A stretch of DNA of 64,000 bases from Rhodosorus marinus (GCA_029953675.1 JAMWBK010000001.1:1525001-1589000), one strand, 5' to 3'; positions 39,586 to 49,199 are shown, numbered from the stretch's first letter. The notes: generated by a model from the letters alone, not told the origin. Numbers and translations: made by a program.

Positions 39586-40359
39586 CTCAGTGGCTCATGA
39601 CCGTACCAGCCTTTCCGCCACTCACACTGTCGGGTTTCGAACACGCACACTTCACTGCGCTTATACCTCGGCTTACATCAGCCCCCCTGGCCGTACGAGA
39701 TGGGTGTCCTCTCTGCTCTCAGACTGAAGACAACGCAGATTTTGGCGCCCGCCTGCTCGGTAGTTGCCCGGCGGTGAAAGGTGCTCGAACCCGCCGCCAT
39801 ACGCGGATCTTGAACCTGTTATACCGGGAACTTCGGCCAATAGTCCGGCAAGCCGGTCTGGAAATCGAACGTGAAAAACCTTTACCCGTCGCGGACTTTC
39901 AAAATGATGAACGCCGTGTAGCCGACCTGGTGATCACCTGTGACGACAGCCGCCGTACCACATACGTTGATCTTGCTGTTCCTAATCCTCAAGCTAGTCG
40001 TTATCTCCCGGCTGCGGGGGAGCGCCGTGGATCTGCCGCCGCCAGTATGAGACGCCGCAAAGAGATCAAATACGCGGGGGCTTTGTCTTCCCCTGGTGTT
40101 CGTCCTTCGGCACTAGCACATCGCTCGGTACCCCTGATCATTGAGTGCTTTGGGTTCATGAACTCTGTTGGTTCTCGCTGGCTTCGGGAGTTGTTCCGCG
40201 AACGCCCTGACCGTCTTCAATCGTTGTTTACCCGCTTAAGTTTCCTGCTGTGGCGCATGAATGCCGCTTTGATGTTGGAGGCGCGAGTACTTCGCCGCAC
40301 TTAGTCTTTTTTTCCCCTCGGGGTTTTTTCTTTCAGCCTCCGATTAAACCATTCGTTCG
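39586..40359 (+). mobile_element. RLE-2 copy with 13-bp target duplication
   Basis: TACCAACTGAGCT at 39573-39585 and 40360-40372 flanks it exactly. The uninterrupted version of the target is visible at 35924 (CTCTACCAACTGAGCTAGGCCGCC). The body starts TCTCAGTGGCTCATGACCG, so it is 5'-truncated, and ends TAAACCATTCGTTCG. The sequence is close to 9632-10845. Confidence 0.95.
39600..40304 (+). CDS. RLE-2 nuclease region (C-terminal fragment)
   Basis: An open frame (running to the TAG at 40304) with a damaged knuckle: GCPLCSQTEDNADFGARLLGSC has Arg where the copy at 9688 has His. The RLE block is intact (RRVADLVITCDD, TTYVDLAVPNP, RRRKEIKYA, SVPLIIECFGFM). No RT. The apparent upstream extension to 39459 is flank. 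Confidence 0.7.
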   Translation, partial: TVPAFPPLTLSGFEHAHFTALIPRLTSAPLAVRDGCPLCSQTEDNADFGARLLGSCPAVKGARTRRHTRILNLLYRELRPIVRQAGLEIEREKPLPVADFQNDERRVADLVITCDDSRRTTYVDLAVPNPQASRYLPAAGERRGSAAASMRRRKEIKYAGALSSPGVRPSALAHRSVPLIIECFGFMNSVGSRWLRELFRERPDRLQSLFTRLSFLLWRMNAALMLEARVLRRT

Positions 40360-40372
40360 TACCAACTGAGCT

Positions 40373-40744
40373 AGGCCGCCGGCTTCGTGATTAACGGGGT
40401 TGGCAAAATTGAGCGCGCTAGCCCGGAGCTCAAATTGCTGAGAGCGTCGGGGTCTTTTGCGGCAGTTGCTGGCTGGGGACGTACGAACTGGGAGGTTCGT
40501 GGGCAGTTTGACATCAAGACTGCGTACTAATATGGCATGGAAGAGGAATTTAACATCTATAGAACCACATCAAGGAGATAATAGGCGATGTTAATGAAGG
40601 AGAAAAGGGGCGCGGAGGTGCTCTTGTCGAAACTAGACAGAGACCGGCGGGAGAAGGCCATGGAAGAGGAATTTGGCGTCTATAGAGCAAGATCGGATCT
40701 GAAATTTTGGTCAAGGGGTTCGCTGGGAGTTTAGGTAATGAAGA
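40373..40744. other. Unassigned spacer after the tRNA-like repeat
   Basis: 40373-40440 continues the repeat that surrounds the tRNA-like sequence (GGTTGGCAAAATTG). The rest carries a duplicated word, CATGGAAGAGGAATTT at 40535 and 40658, about 123 bp apart, but no gene. Confidence 0.4.
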
Positions 40745-41265
40745 CAAAATTACAGCCACGCTCCAGGTCGATCCCCCGGGTGATCAATTCGCAACCCCCC
40801 GAAAATCCCACCCCTACTTGCATGGGCGCCATGAAAGCCGTGACCCGGTTGGCGAAGGTACTGGCATAGCCACCTTCCAGCTAGCTTCCGTAGGCTCTCG
40901 GCCATACCGATCGGTCGGAGACGGGGGTGGGCCGGCTAATGGCCAGGCTTCGTGAGCAAGCAAAATTGTGCCCTTCGGAGATGTTCCCATTGGGCAGACG
41001 CTCCCGATGTGCCCTGGAACAGTTTGTTCAGGATCTTGAGCAATGCGCTCCGGCCAGGCTTGCCCAAGGCCTGCAATAACTCGGTTCGAAGCCCTGAGGG
41101 TCCAGGACAGCGTCCACGACGCGAGGTACGAAGTAAATCCTACAGATCAGACTCGTTGAGACTCAGGTCGATTTGAAACCGGGCCAACTCCGGACGGTCC
41201 AAGAATGCCTCGAATTCGGGTAGCAAGTCCATGTCGGAAGAGGGGAGCAAAGATGACACCTATTC
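40745..41265 (-). mobile_element. RLE-1 RT fragment, older copy
   Basis: The minus strand covers the N-terminal and fingers part (GPSGLRTELLQALGKPG-like) up to the GVGFSGGCELI region. It is related to but clearly diverged from elements A to C. Both ends are truncated. It meets a plus-strand tail stub at about 41268. Confidence 0.75.
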
Positions 41266-41267
41266 TA

Positions 41268-41372
41268 GCATCATGGTTGTCCAGAAGCGCCATCGGCGCC
41301 AGGGTTTGCACGCTTCCCCCCCTAGTTCTTACGCCTTACATAGCGTTTCAGGATATGCTAATATACTCCCCA
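41268..41372 (+). mobile_element. RLE-1 tail stub
   Basis: GCGCCATCGGCGCCAGGGTTTGCACGC...GTTTCAGGATATGCTAATA: hairpin and tail only, followed directly by an RLE-4 fragment. Confidence 0.7.
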
Positions 41373-41805
41373 CTACGTGCCCACCTCCTCGTTCGAGCGC
41401 CCGTCAAACTGGTTATGCTGCCGCCAACGTTTGGCCGGGAAACGAGCCAATATCGGGATACCATCGGTGACCATGATGACCGCCAATTTGTACCCTTCGC
41501 CGTCGAAGGGTTAGGACGCTTGGGCAACCGCCCCAGGACTTGATTACTGAAACCTCCAAACATCTTGAGCACACAGCGGACGCGCAAGCGCTGGTGCGCG
41601 GAACTGAATCGAGAGCTATGGCGAAGTACGGCTCACTTGGCGATTCATGCCTTGCGCAAAGATAATCATGTTCGGACGCTGTTACCTATAGAAAGTAGTC
41701 TTCAACCCCACTCTGGGGTCTCCCTAGCCTAGTCCCTCCTGTTTTCCTTGCGTATCCTTAGCGCTTCATTGGGTAGTTGGAATAAACGGAAACAGTAAAA
41801 CACAT
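41373..41805 (+). mobile_element. RLE-4 3' fragment, second copy
   Basis: Coding remnants FVPFAVEGLGRLG and AELNRELWRSTAHLAIHALR parallel the copy at 30901, frameshifted in between. The 3' UTR (AGAAAGTAGTCTTC...) ends GGAAACAGTAAAACAC at about 41800, where an RLE-1 tail stub (41808-41850) follows. Confidence 0.7.
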
Positions 41806-41864
41806 TTCCTAGTTCTTAGTTCCTTCGTCACGCCTTGCGTAGCGCTTGGGGGTTACGTAGACGA

Positions 41865-43550
41865 CTTGGATTGGGATTGGATTGGGAATAAGTGGGGTTT
41901 TGAATCTTTTTCGGTCGTGAGCGTGTTCGTTTGTGGGAAGGGTTTCCTCTGGTAGTCCTTCCCCCTTTTCCGGAGTGTGTCGCTTTCTACTGCAACTTTC
42001 TCTCTCTCTCGTGGGGGTGCGTTGAGGAGATTTCCCCCTTTGGGTTGGGTGTGGTCAATTATTCTCTCGGTGAGGTTTTTTTGGCCGTGCAACGTTTCCT
42101 TTGCACATCCTCTCAGGATGGTAGGGTATCTCCGAGCTCGACGGAGCCCCATAACGAGGAGGCACTGCCAGGTGGTGGACTCAGTGTTCGCCTCAGATGC
42201 GCGACCTCTAAGAAAGCCCTCGGAGGGAGAAAAGCGAGTTTATGAGCGGAATAGCCCCGGGCACCTTCTCTTCAGAGGTTGACTTGGAGGGCGCTTCTGG
42301 CACCCAGGTGCACTGTCTCAGCTGTCACCAGCCTGATCACGGCTGCGGGTGATCGAGTCGTGCTACCCCAGCTAAACCAGCGGCTCGGCTCGCTGTAATC
42401 GGGACTGGTTTCGCGGGGAAATTCAAACCCGAGTGATAGTTTGAATCCCAGAGTTGCAGCGGTTGCTGAAGGCAGTCAAAATCTTGCGGTCAGTCAAAAA
42501 TGAACCTGTCCCGGGACAAGCGAGGGCGGTTGGGCCAGAGTGGGACAATGCGGTGTGTTCCGCGAACGCCCTGACCGTCTTCAATCGTTGTTTACCCGCT
42601 TAAGTTTCCTGCTGTGGCGCATGAATGCCGCTTTGATGTTGGAGGCGCGAGTACTTCGCCGCGCTTAGTCTTTTTTTCCCCTCGGGGTTTTTTCTTTCAG
42701 CCTCCGATTAAACCATTCGTTCGTTGGGAAGTGGAACTCGGGGGGCCAAAACGAGCTTCAAGCGCTCGGGAACCGGACGCAACGGCGGTGGTGATTGTGA
42801 GGCAACCGGGTTGGCGGCGAATGAAGCTGTGTCTCCAGGCTTAGCAACCTTATCATCTGGAGCGGACTTCCCGGTCCTTGGCAGGTCCCGTGCGGGTCAA
42901 CCGCCTCAGGCCCAGGCTGGTGTAAGTGATCGCCCCAAGGCGGGGCCATCGTACATTTCGGCGCTGCGGAAGGGCACCACTGCCGCCCGTACGGCGCAAT
43001 GACACGCTATTTGCCTCATAGGGAGCCTAAGGTTGGAACCACGGAAACCACTTCGCAATTTGTCTGGATGCGGAACGTTCGGCCGAGACAACCCGTGGGC
43101 AGGTGCCGAACATGCGCGATTTCCGCAAAATTTGCGCGGAATCCTTTGGCTGTAGTCGGGAAGAATTTATCTTTGCCAACTACGAGGGTCGGGACGTTCT
43201 TTTGCTGCTCACAGCGAACACTTTGGGCTCACGTCGCGAGGATTTCATCTTTGCCAATACTGAGGGTCGAGACGGCCTGTTCATCGTCACCGCGAACGCG
43301 GCCACCTACCTCCAGGCCTTACTGGCCAAGCCCACCGAATAGTGGCCTGAGAGCTCCCGCTGGTTGCATTCTCACCCTCAGGTCGCCCTTTTTTTCGCGT
43401 TCGACCCTTTCTCGGAACAATTTCTGTCCCTGCGACAGACTGAAGGGCTCTCGGAGCAGGAGCGCAGCGTGAAGGCGACATCCATCCACTGACTGCGCAT
43501 TCGACGCATGGAGAGGATCTTGTTGGATAGGTTCCAGTCAGGGCCTCGTC
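41865..43550 (+). mobile_element. RLE-1 subtype: 5' UTR and ORF1, interrupted
   Basis: 41880-42545 follows the 5' region of element A (TTTTTCGGTCGTGAGCGTG, CAGGATGGTAGGG-TATCTCC) at lower identity and with a roughly 70-bp extra segment near 42210. 42726-43550 continues ORF1: TTSQFVWMRNVRPR, EEFIFANYEGRDVL, NAATYLQALLAKPTE. One segment is duplicated (FIFANYEGRDVL and, 25 residues later, FIFANTEGRDGL). Frames are broken. An RLE-2 stub splits it at 42547-42725. Confidence 0.75.
42547..42725 (+). mobile_element. RLE-2 3' stub inside ORF1 of an RLE-1 copy
   Basis: It starts TGTTCCGCGAACGCCCTGAC and ends GATTAAACCATTCGTTCG, nearly identical to the end of 39586-40359. It interrupts the ORF1 sequence between GGACAATGCGG and TTGGGAAGTGG. 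I could not define a clear target duplication. Confidence 0.85.
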
Positions 43551-44140
43551 ACCTGCGCACAGACGTGGAGGCAGATCCCTCCAACACCCCCAGCCTCCAT
43601 AGCTCTGCCTGGTACTGCGAGGTCAGCCCAAGGCGCCTCTCCGGATCGAAGAAGGTGGAAATGGGTGTGCGCAGGTGACAAGTGGCTGACCGGAACCTCT
43701 TCACCAAGATCTTCTCAATGCGCTGAATACGCAGCCAGTGGGTGGATGCCGCCTCCACGTTGCTCTCCTGCTCCGAGAGCCCTTCAGTCTGCCCCCGGGG
43801 ACAAAAAGTGCCCCGTGAACCGGTCGAACGCGAAATCCAGGATGTCCTGGAGTTACGTTAGTCTGGGGTTACGTAACCCCGTGGGGGAGAACGTAACCAT
43901 CGGGCACTCTCAGGCCACAGCTCGGTTGGCTTGGCCAGCAAGGCCTGTGGGTAGGTGGCCGCGTTCGCGGTGACGATGAACAGGACGTCTCGACCCTCAG
44001 TACTGGCAAAGATGAAATCCTCGCGACGACAGCCCAAAGATTCTGCAAATTGTTCCGAAAATCGCGCATACTCGGAACCTGGCCCCGGGTCGTCTGGGGC
44101 ATAAAGTTTCTCACCCAGACGAACTGCAAAAAAGTTTCGG
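43551..44140 (-). mobile_element. RLE-1 subtype ORF1, inverted copy
   Basis: The minus strand reads QFVWVRNFMPQTTRGQVPSMRDF, a frameshifted middle, then STHWLRIQRIEKILVKRFRS and DPERRLGLTSQYQAELWRLG. It faces the plus-strand ORF1 (ending 43550) tail to tail. It carries the perfect 16-bp palindrome GGGGTTACGTAACCCC near 43867. Confidence 0.75.
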
Positions 44141-44204
44141 GGGTGCCTACAACCCCAGACTACGGAACCTACAACCTCAAACTACGGGGTTACACTACGG
44201 GACT
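44141..44204. repeat. CCCCAGACTACGG-type repeat
   Basis: CAACCCCAGACTACGGAACC and AACCTCAAACTACGGGGTTAC are diverged copies of the CCCCAGACTAACGTAAC word that marks RLE-3 tails (62520, 7860) and also occurs inverted at about 43855. Confidence 0.4.
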
Positions 44205-44460
44205 CTCGCCCATGCCGATCGGCCGGAGACGCGGGTCGCCGGCTGATGGTCGGTTTTCGTGAGCAAGCAAAACTGTGCCCGTCGCAGTTGATCCCAGTGG
44301 GCACTCGCACTCCCTGCGCCCTGGAACAGCGTATTGAGGGTCTTCACCAGTTCGCTCTCGCCAGGCTTGCTCAAGGCCTGCAATAATTCCGTTAGTAGCC
44401 CGGAGGGTCCAGGGCAGCGTCCACGACGGGAGGTCCGGAGCAAATCCTCCAAAACAGATT
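44205..44460 (-). mobile_element. RLE-1 subtype, ORF2 N-terminal fragment
   Basis: The minus strand reads LEDLLRTSRRGRCPGPSGL, then TELLQALSKPGES, then RRAQFCLLTKTDHQP. It stops before motif A. It probably belongs with the neighbouring ORF1 piece. Confidence 0.75.
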
Positions 44461-44465
44461 CTCGG

Positions 44466-45025
44466 TTTTACTGGCTTTATTTGCATAGCTTGAACGCTAC
44501 GCAACGCGTGAAAATGAACTACGAACTAGGTAGGGAAGCGTGCAAACCCAGGTGCCTATGGTGCGCTTCGGCAAGCATGCTACTCGAATATCGCCACAGA
44601 GAGACACTTAAGCGCCGCAAAAGTTCCAAGTATTCAACAGGATGCTCAGTAAAACATTTCCGCAACCACTTCAAACCCGACTTCTCCACGTGACCAAAGC
44701 TTTCCACAAAGAAAGGCTGGAACCGGTGGGAGCAACCCTCAGCGCGAGACAGACTGGCCATAACAACTCTCAGCATACCATCGTTCCTTCACGCGGCGAA
44801 AGGCCGAAGCCGCTGCTCCCCGGCGGCGGGCGGCAGCCGTGAGATGGGCGCTTGCCACAGGGCATGTAATCGCGAGGTCAACATATACTGAGCGTCTGGC
44901 GGCTGCATCGGAGACGAGGAGATCTGCGATACAGCGGGGCGGTGCCGTGTCCCGAGACCGATCTGGGTAGTTCCGATTCCACCTCAACCGTATGCCCTAC
45001 CCGAGTCAAACATTCGCTGAGAATT
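44466..45025 (-). mobile_element. RLE-1 5'-truncated copy (first of a pair)
   Basis: Tail at 44466-44510, hairpin variant near 44550, coding end and RLE block up to 45025 (VVYVDLAITCPVASAHL, FFVESFGHVEKSG). A frameshift near 44765. It is diverged from elements A to C. Confidence 0.85.
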
Positions 45026-45780
45026 TGTTGGCTTTATTAGCATAGCCTAAAGCGCTACGCAAACCGTGAAAAAGAACCAAGAACTAGGTAGGGAAGCGTG
45101 CAAACCCAGGCGCCGATGGCGCGCCTCGGCAAGCATGCTGTCGAACATCGCCACAGAGAACTACTTAAACACCGCAAAAGTTCTAAGTATTCAACAGGAT
45201 GCTCAGTGAAACATTTCCGCAACCACTCCAAACCCGCCTTCTCCACATGACCAAAGCTTTCCACAATGAAAGGCTGGGACCGGTGGGAGCGACCCTTTCC
45301 ACAATGAAAGGCTGGGACCGGTGGGAGCGACCCTCAGCGCGAGGCAGACTGGCCATACTCTCAGCATACCGCGTTCCTTCACGCGGCGAAGGGCCGAAGC
45401 AGCTGCTCCCCGGCGGCGGGCGGCAGCCGTCAGATGGGCGCTTGCCACAGGGCATATAATCGCGAGGTCAACATACGCTGAGCGTCTGGCCGCTGCATCG
45501 GAGACGAGGAGATCTGCGATGCAGCGGGGCGGTGCCCTATCCGAGACCGATCAGGGTAGTTCCGATTCCACCTCAACCGTATGCCCTACGGAGCCAAATA
45601 TTCGCTGAGAATGTACTTGAAGCGAGTGTGACGCCTCGTACGAAGATCTCTCAACAGTCCGCATGAAGCTAAGAAATGGTAACCACAAGAATCGATCCGA
45701 CTTTCACATCCCTGACAGAAAGACGGTCGATTAGAGTGCCACGGAGCTTGTGGCAAACCCAGGTAAATCCGTGCGGCAAA
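45026..45780 (-). mobile_element. RLE-1 5'-truncated copy (second of a pair)
   Basis: It begins with a tail (GGCTTTATTAGCATAGCC on the plus strand) exactly where the previous copy is truncated: head to tail again. It extends 5' to the connection region (IYLGLPQAPWHSNRPSFC-like near 45700-45770). A 38-bp segment (CCACAATGAAAGGCTGGGAC...) is tandemly duplicated at 45258-45335. Confidence 0.85.
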
Positions 45781-45884
45781 GCTTTTTTCAGCATCTCAAT
45801 ATGCTGCCACTGATTTAGGCCCCAGACCACAAAGGGCCAGTTCCCGTCTAAGCGTGATATTCGGAACATATGTTGTCAGTTTAT

Positions 45885-47468
45885 TTAATGTTCGCAAAGA
45901 GAAAAGCTCCTTTCAAAAACCGTTTCGTTGTGTTTCTTTACAAACCGGCTCCGTTCCCTCATTAAATCGTCACGGTATTTCCTTGCCTGCTCTATAGTCA
46001 TCGGCCGCTCTGGATGACCTCCAGATTGCGATTTTTTCCCGCGATACCATGCCTCCTGTTGCGGTGGAACCCTCCTCGTGCTCCACACACGTCTCGTTGG
46101 ATCCACCAGGAAGAACACCAGAATCTTCCTCACACCGGGCTTCCTCGTGTCCGACAGATGAAACGGCTCTACTCGGTGCTGAAGCGTATTCGGAAAGCAC
46201 ACGCACCGACCAGAGGTACATAGAACGTACCCTTTGGATTGGTTCAGCGGATCTTCGTCAACTATCCCGTACACAGCCTCAACGCCTCGTTGATCGTCTT
46301 GTTCGTAGTCTGGTTCCTGGACAGCCTGTCTGAAGCTCAACCTCGACTCCGTGATGTTCTCCGATGCATAATAGTAGATCCCTGACGCGACGATGTGCTC
46401 GTTCTCCATTCCCTCTACGTGCCAAGCGCCGCCTCCGTAGCTCGGTTTGGCTGGAGTGAGAACGATGTTGGCGAGCTTGGTAATCACCTGCAGCCTTCGT
46501 CCTCGGAGTTCAACCCTGTCGCGGAAACCCTCTGGCACGGGAAACGACGCCGGTAGCGATGGTTCAATGACCGGCCGCGTCTCCTCCCACTGTTCCGTCG
46601 CTCGGTAGTCCTCTTCTTCGTCGAAGTTGGGAGTTGGGGGGTACCATTCGGTTTCTACTTCGATCAAATTGGGCCAGGGGTTCTTCATGTGCGTCAAGAC
46701 CTTTTCAAACATTGGAATGAACCTCGAAAGGATCTTTTCCAGAACTTGAACGACGTGCGCGTGGTCGACTGGGTGGACGTTGTTCACGTACGAATCGAAC
46801 TTGGCGTTGCCACAGTCGTCGATGACGACCTCAGAGGGAAGCCACTGGAACTTTGAGGATACCGTGTACCTGCACGCCTTGAATCTATTGAAGTCAAATG
46901 CCTCATCGGAGCGATCCCTGCTTTCGTCTCTGAAAAATTCATCGGTGACCGGCTCACCGTGCCCAAGCAGTTGGCTCCAGTCCATGTCCATTTCCGCCTC
47001 CGATACCACGGGGCTGACTCCCTTCACGAGGCAAAAGAGTGAAGGATGAACCAAGTCTAGAACCTGTTGATCCGATCCAGGATGCCAATCCTTATCCGGC
47101 GAATCTTCAAAGATCTTCACAGCGCTCAAAAGTCTGTCACGGACCTCCGCTACGATCCGTTCATCTGACTCGTAAACGCCATCAACCGGAGCCGGTCTGA
47201 TGTCACCATCGCGCAGTTGATTCAGGAAATTGAGCTTCTCCATGACGATCTTATACGCCTCGCTGGAGGCACCCTGTTCACGCGCTTCTGCCTCCCATCT
47301 TTGGGCAACCTCTTCCCTCTCAATCTTGTTCCACCAGTCGGGCTTGATCATCAGCGCATTGCAAAGCTCTTGCACCCTCAGCTCGACCAAGCACCTCGGT
47401 CGAGCTGAGGGTGCTCCGTCCAGTACATACGACGGAAATTTGCCAAGATCATCGTTGCTCTCCATCAC
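45885..47468 (-). CDS. DUF4246 family, 2OG-Fe(II) dioxygenase-like protein
   Basis: The product has 527 residues with no signal peptide, so it is probably intracellular. The family signature VLDLVHPSLFCLVKG lies near residues 141-155. The metal and substrate region is WHVEGMENEHIVASGIYYY with H350-x-E352, followed by ITESRLSFRQ and the distal LQHRVEPF with His431, then RKILVFFLVDP. This HxE...H layout fits a jelly-roll 2OG-Fe(II) dioxygenase; the substrate is unknown. Near the N-terminus, ELRVQELCNALMIKPDW matches the family's usual start. Just before it, APSARPR is encoded by an inverted copy of the codons for LVELRV (palindrome 47372-47414). It is a single uninterrupted frame, with RLE DNA on both sides. 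Confidence 0.85.
   Translation of the reverse strand: MMESNDDLGKFPSYVLDGAPSARPRCLVELRVQELCNALMIKPDWWNKIEREEVAQRWEAEAREQGASSEAYKIVMEKLNFLNQLRDGDIRPAPVDGVYESDERIVAEVRDRLLSAVKIFEDSPDKDWHPGSDQQVLDLVHPSLFCLVKGVSPVVSEAEMDMDWSQLLGHGEPVTDEFFRDESRDRSDEAFDFNRFKACRYTVSSKFQWLPSEVVIDDCGNAKFDSYVNNVHPVDHAHVVQVLEKILSRFIPMFEKVLTHMKNPWPNLIEVETEWYPPTPNFDEEEDYRATEQWEETRPVIEPSLPASFPVPEGFRDRVELRGRRLQVITKLANIVLTPAKPSYGGGAWHVEGMENEHIVASGIYYYASENITESRLSFRQAVQEPDYEQDDQRGVEAVYGIVDEDPLNQSKGYVLCTSGRCVCFPNTLQHRVEPFHLSDTRKPGVRKILVFFLVDPTRRVWSTRRVPPQQEAWYRGKKSQSGGHPERPMTIEQARKYRDDLMRERSRFVKKHNETVFERSFSLCEH
47372..47414. repeat. 17-bp perfect inverted repeat inside the DUF4246 gene
   Basis: Arms GCACCCTCAGCTCGACC (47372-47388) and its complement at 47398-47414, spacer 9 nt. 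The arm nearer the C-terminus encodes family-conserved sequence; the other adds about 14 residues and keeps the frame. Confidence 0.9.
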
Positions 47469-47708
47469 GGATTATGGTTCCCGTCTTCGCGCATCTCCAT
47501 CTCCGCTCCCCGGCAAAAAAAAAGTTCAGTCTTTACCCCTCGTGCACTCCAGATCAGATCGTATCCCCCTAACAAAAAAAACAACAAAAAACTTTCGCAC
47601 ACAGGTTGCTAACCCCAAAACTCACAAACCCTGCACTCGTTTCATCTAACCCTGTCTCGGCCCTACACACCCTCCCCCCCTCCTAACTCATCACTAGGCC
47701 GCGCCTTT
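47469..47708. promoter_or_regulatory. 5' flank of the DUF4246 gene
   Basis: A/C-rich with A9 and A8 runs near 47515 and 47573. There is no coding sequence and no TATA box that I can support. Confidence 0.3.
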
Positions 47709-47806
47709 TTATCCGCTCAGGTATCTTCTGAGTTCCCATCCACACAAATCGCCAGCCGATTTCTACCTTTTTCTAAATAATTCTATCGGGCCAAATCTGG
47801 CCCCGA
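47709..47806. repeat. Direct repeat, copy 1
   Basis: TTATCCGCTCAGGTATCTTC...CTACCTTTTTCTAAATAATTC...GGCCAAATCTGGCCC. A second copy is at 48661-48763, separated by RLE-1 and RLE-2 stubs. Confidence 0.8.
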
Positions 47807-47827
47807 CGGGCAGATTTGTCATGGTGT

Positions 47828-48115
47828 GCCAACTGGTTTTTATTGCATTGCCTGAAGCGCCAACGCAAGGCGTGACAAGGAGCTAAGAACTAGGTAGGGA
47901 AGCGTGCAAACCCAAGCGCCGATGGGCGCACCTCGGCAAAAATGCTTCTAGAATATCGCCACAGGGAGATAATTAAACGGTGTAAGAGTTCCAAGTATTC
48001 GGTAGGTATTCGGTAGGATGCTCAGCGAAACATTTCCGCAACCACTCCAAACCCGATTTCTCCACGTGATCAAAACTTTCCAAAATGAAAAGCTGGAACC
48101 GGTATTCACAATCTT
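47828..48115 (-). mobile_element. RLE-1 3' stub
   Basis: Reverse complement of the RLE-1 tail, hairpin (GCGCCGATGGGCGCACC, disturbed) and coding end. The word ATTCGGTAGG is duplicated near 48000. Confidence 0.75.
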
Positions 48116-48129
48116 CCTATATTCTGAGA

Positions 48130-48660
48130 TTTTGGGCTTCGGGAAAACGTCATGCGGAAGGGCGCGGGCAAAACCCTAGTTCTACCCGTCGTGGACTTCC
48201 AAAACGAAGAAATCAGAGTAGCCGACCTTGTGATCACCTGTGACGACAGCCGCCGTACCTTCTACGTCGATCTAGCTGTTCCTAATCCCCAAGCTAGTCG
48301 GTACCTCCCGGCGGCGCGGGAGCGCCGTGGATCTGCCGCCGCCAGTACTGGGCGCCGCAAAAAGATCAAATACGCGGAGGCTTTGTCCTCCCCTGGTGTT
48401 CGCGAGTCGGCACTAGCGAATAGCTTGGTACCTCTGATCACTCGCGCTTTGGGCTTATGGACTCTGTTGGGTCTCGCTGGCTTCGGGAGTTGTTCCGAGA
48501 ACGCCGTGACCGTCTGCAAAACGATATTTGCCCCGCCTACGTTTCCTGCTGTGGCGCCCCGAATGCTGACCTAATGTTGGAGGCGAGCGATCTACGCCGC
48601 GCTTAGTGAAGTTCTTTTCCCTTGGGGTTTTTTCTTTTAGCCTCCGATTAATCCATTCCT
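48130..48660 (+). pseudogene. RLE-2 nuclease fragment, mutated
   Basis: Open from 48152 to 48574: IRVADLVITCDDSRRTFYVD, then VPNPQASRYLPAARERRG, TGRRKKIKYAEALSSPGV, after which the frame is lost near 48450. 3' end: TTTTTTCTTTTAGCCTCCGATTAATCC. No RT or knuckle. Confidence 0.8.
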
Positions 48661-48763
48661 CTTTATCCGCTCAGGTATCTCTTGAGTTCACATCCCCAAA
48701 AATCGTTTGGCCATTTTATACCTTTTTCTAAATATTCCTACCTGGCCAAATATGGCCCGGATA
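48661..48763. repeat. Direct repeat, copy 2, with RLE-2 target
   Basis: A diverged second copy of 47709-47806, ending GGCCAAATATGGCCCGGATA, where RLE-2 has inserted. Confidence 0.8.
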
Positions 48764-49118
48764 CGAACGAATGGTTTAATCGGAGGCTGAAAAAAAAACC
48801 CCGAGGGGAAAAAAAGACTAAGCGCGGCGAAGTACTCGCGCCTCCAACATCAAAGCGGCATTCATGCGCCACAGCAGGAAACTTAAGCGGGTAAACAACG
48901 ATTGAAGACGGTCAGGGCGTTCGCGGAACAACTCCCGAAGCCAGCGAGAACCAACAGAGTCCATGAACCCAAAGCACTCAATGATCAGGGGTACCAAGCG
49001 ATGTGCTAATGCCGAAGCACGAACACCAGGGGAAGACAAAGCCCCCGCGTATTTGATCTCTTTGCGGCGTCTCATGCTGGTGGCGGCAGATCCACGGCGC
49101 TCCCCCGCAGCCGGGAGC
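48764..49118 (-). mobile_element. RLE-2 short copy with 10-bp target duplication
   Basis: GGCCCGGATA at 48754-48763 and again at 49119-49128 flanks it. The body is nearly identical to 9632-9990, is 5'-truncated at CCGGGAG, and encodes only RRRKEIKYA to the end. Confidence 0.95.
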
Positions 49119-49199
49119 GGCCCGGATAAGGGCCAGATTTGGCAAAATAGAACATCTCCGGAACCACTCCAAACCCGACTTCTCCACGGGGTTACCAGA

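Noticed and set aside
37815-39650. Upstream extension of the RLE-1 element B frame to 39650
   Set aside because: The first 47 or so residues are encoded by tRNA-like and RLE-2 flank beyond the element's truncation at 39508.
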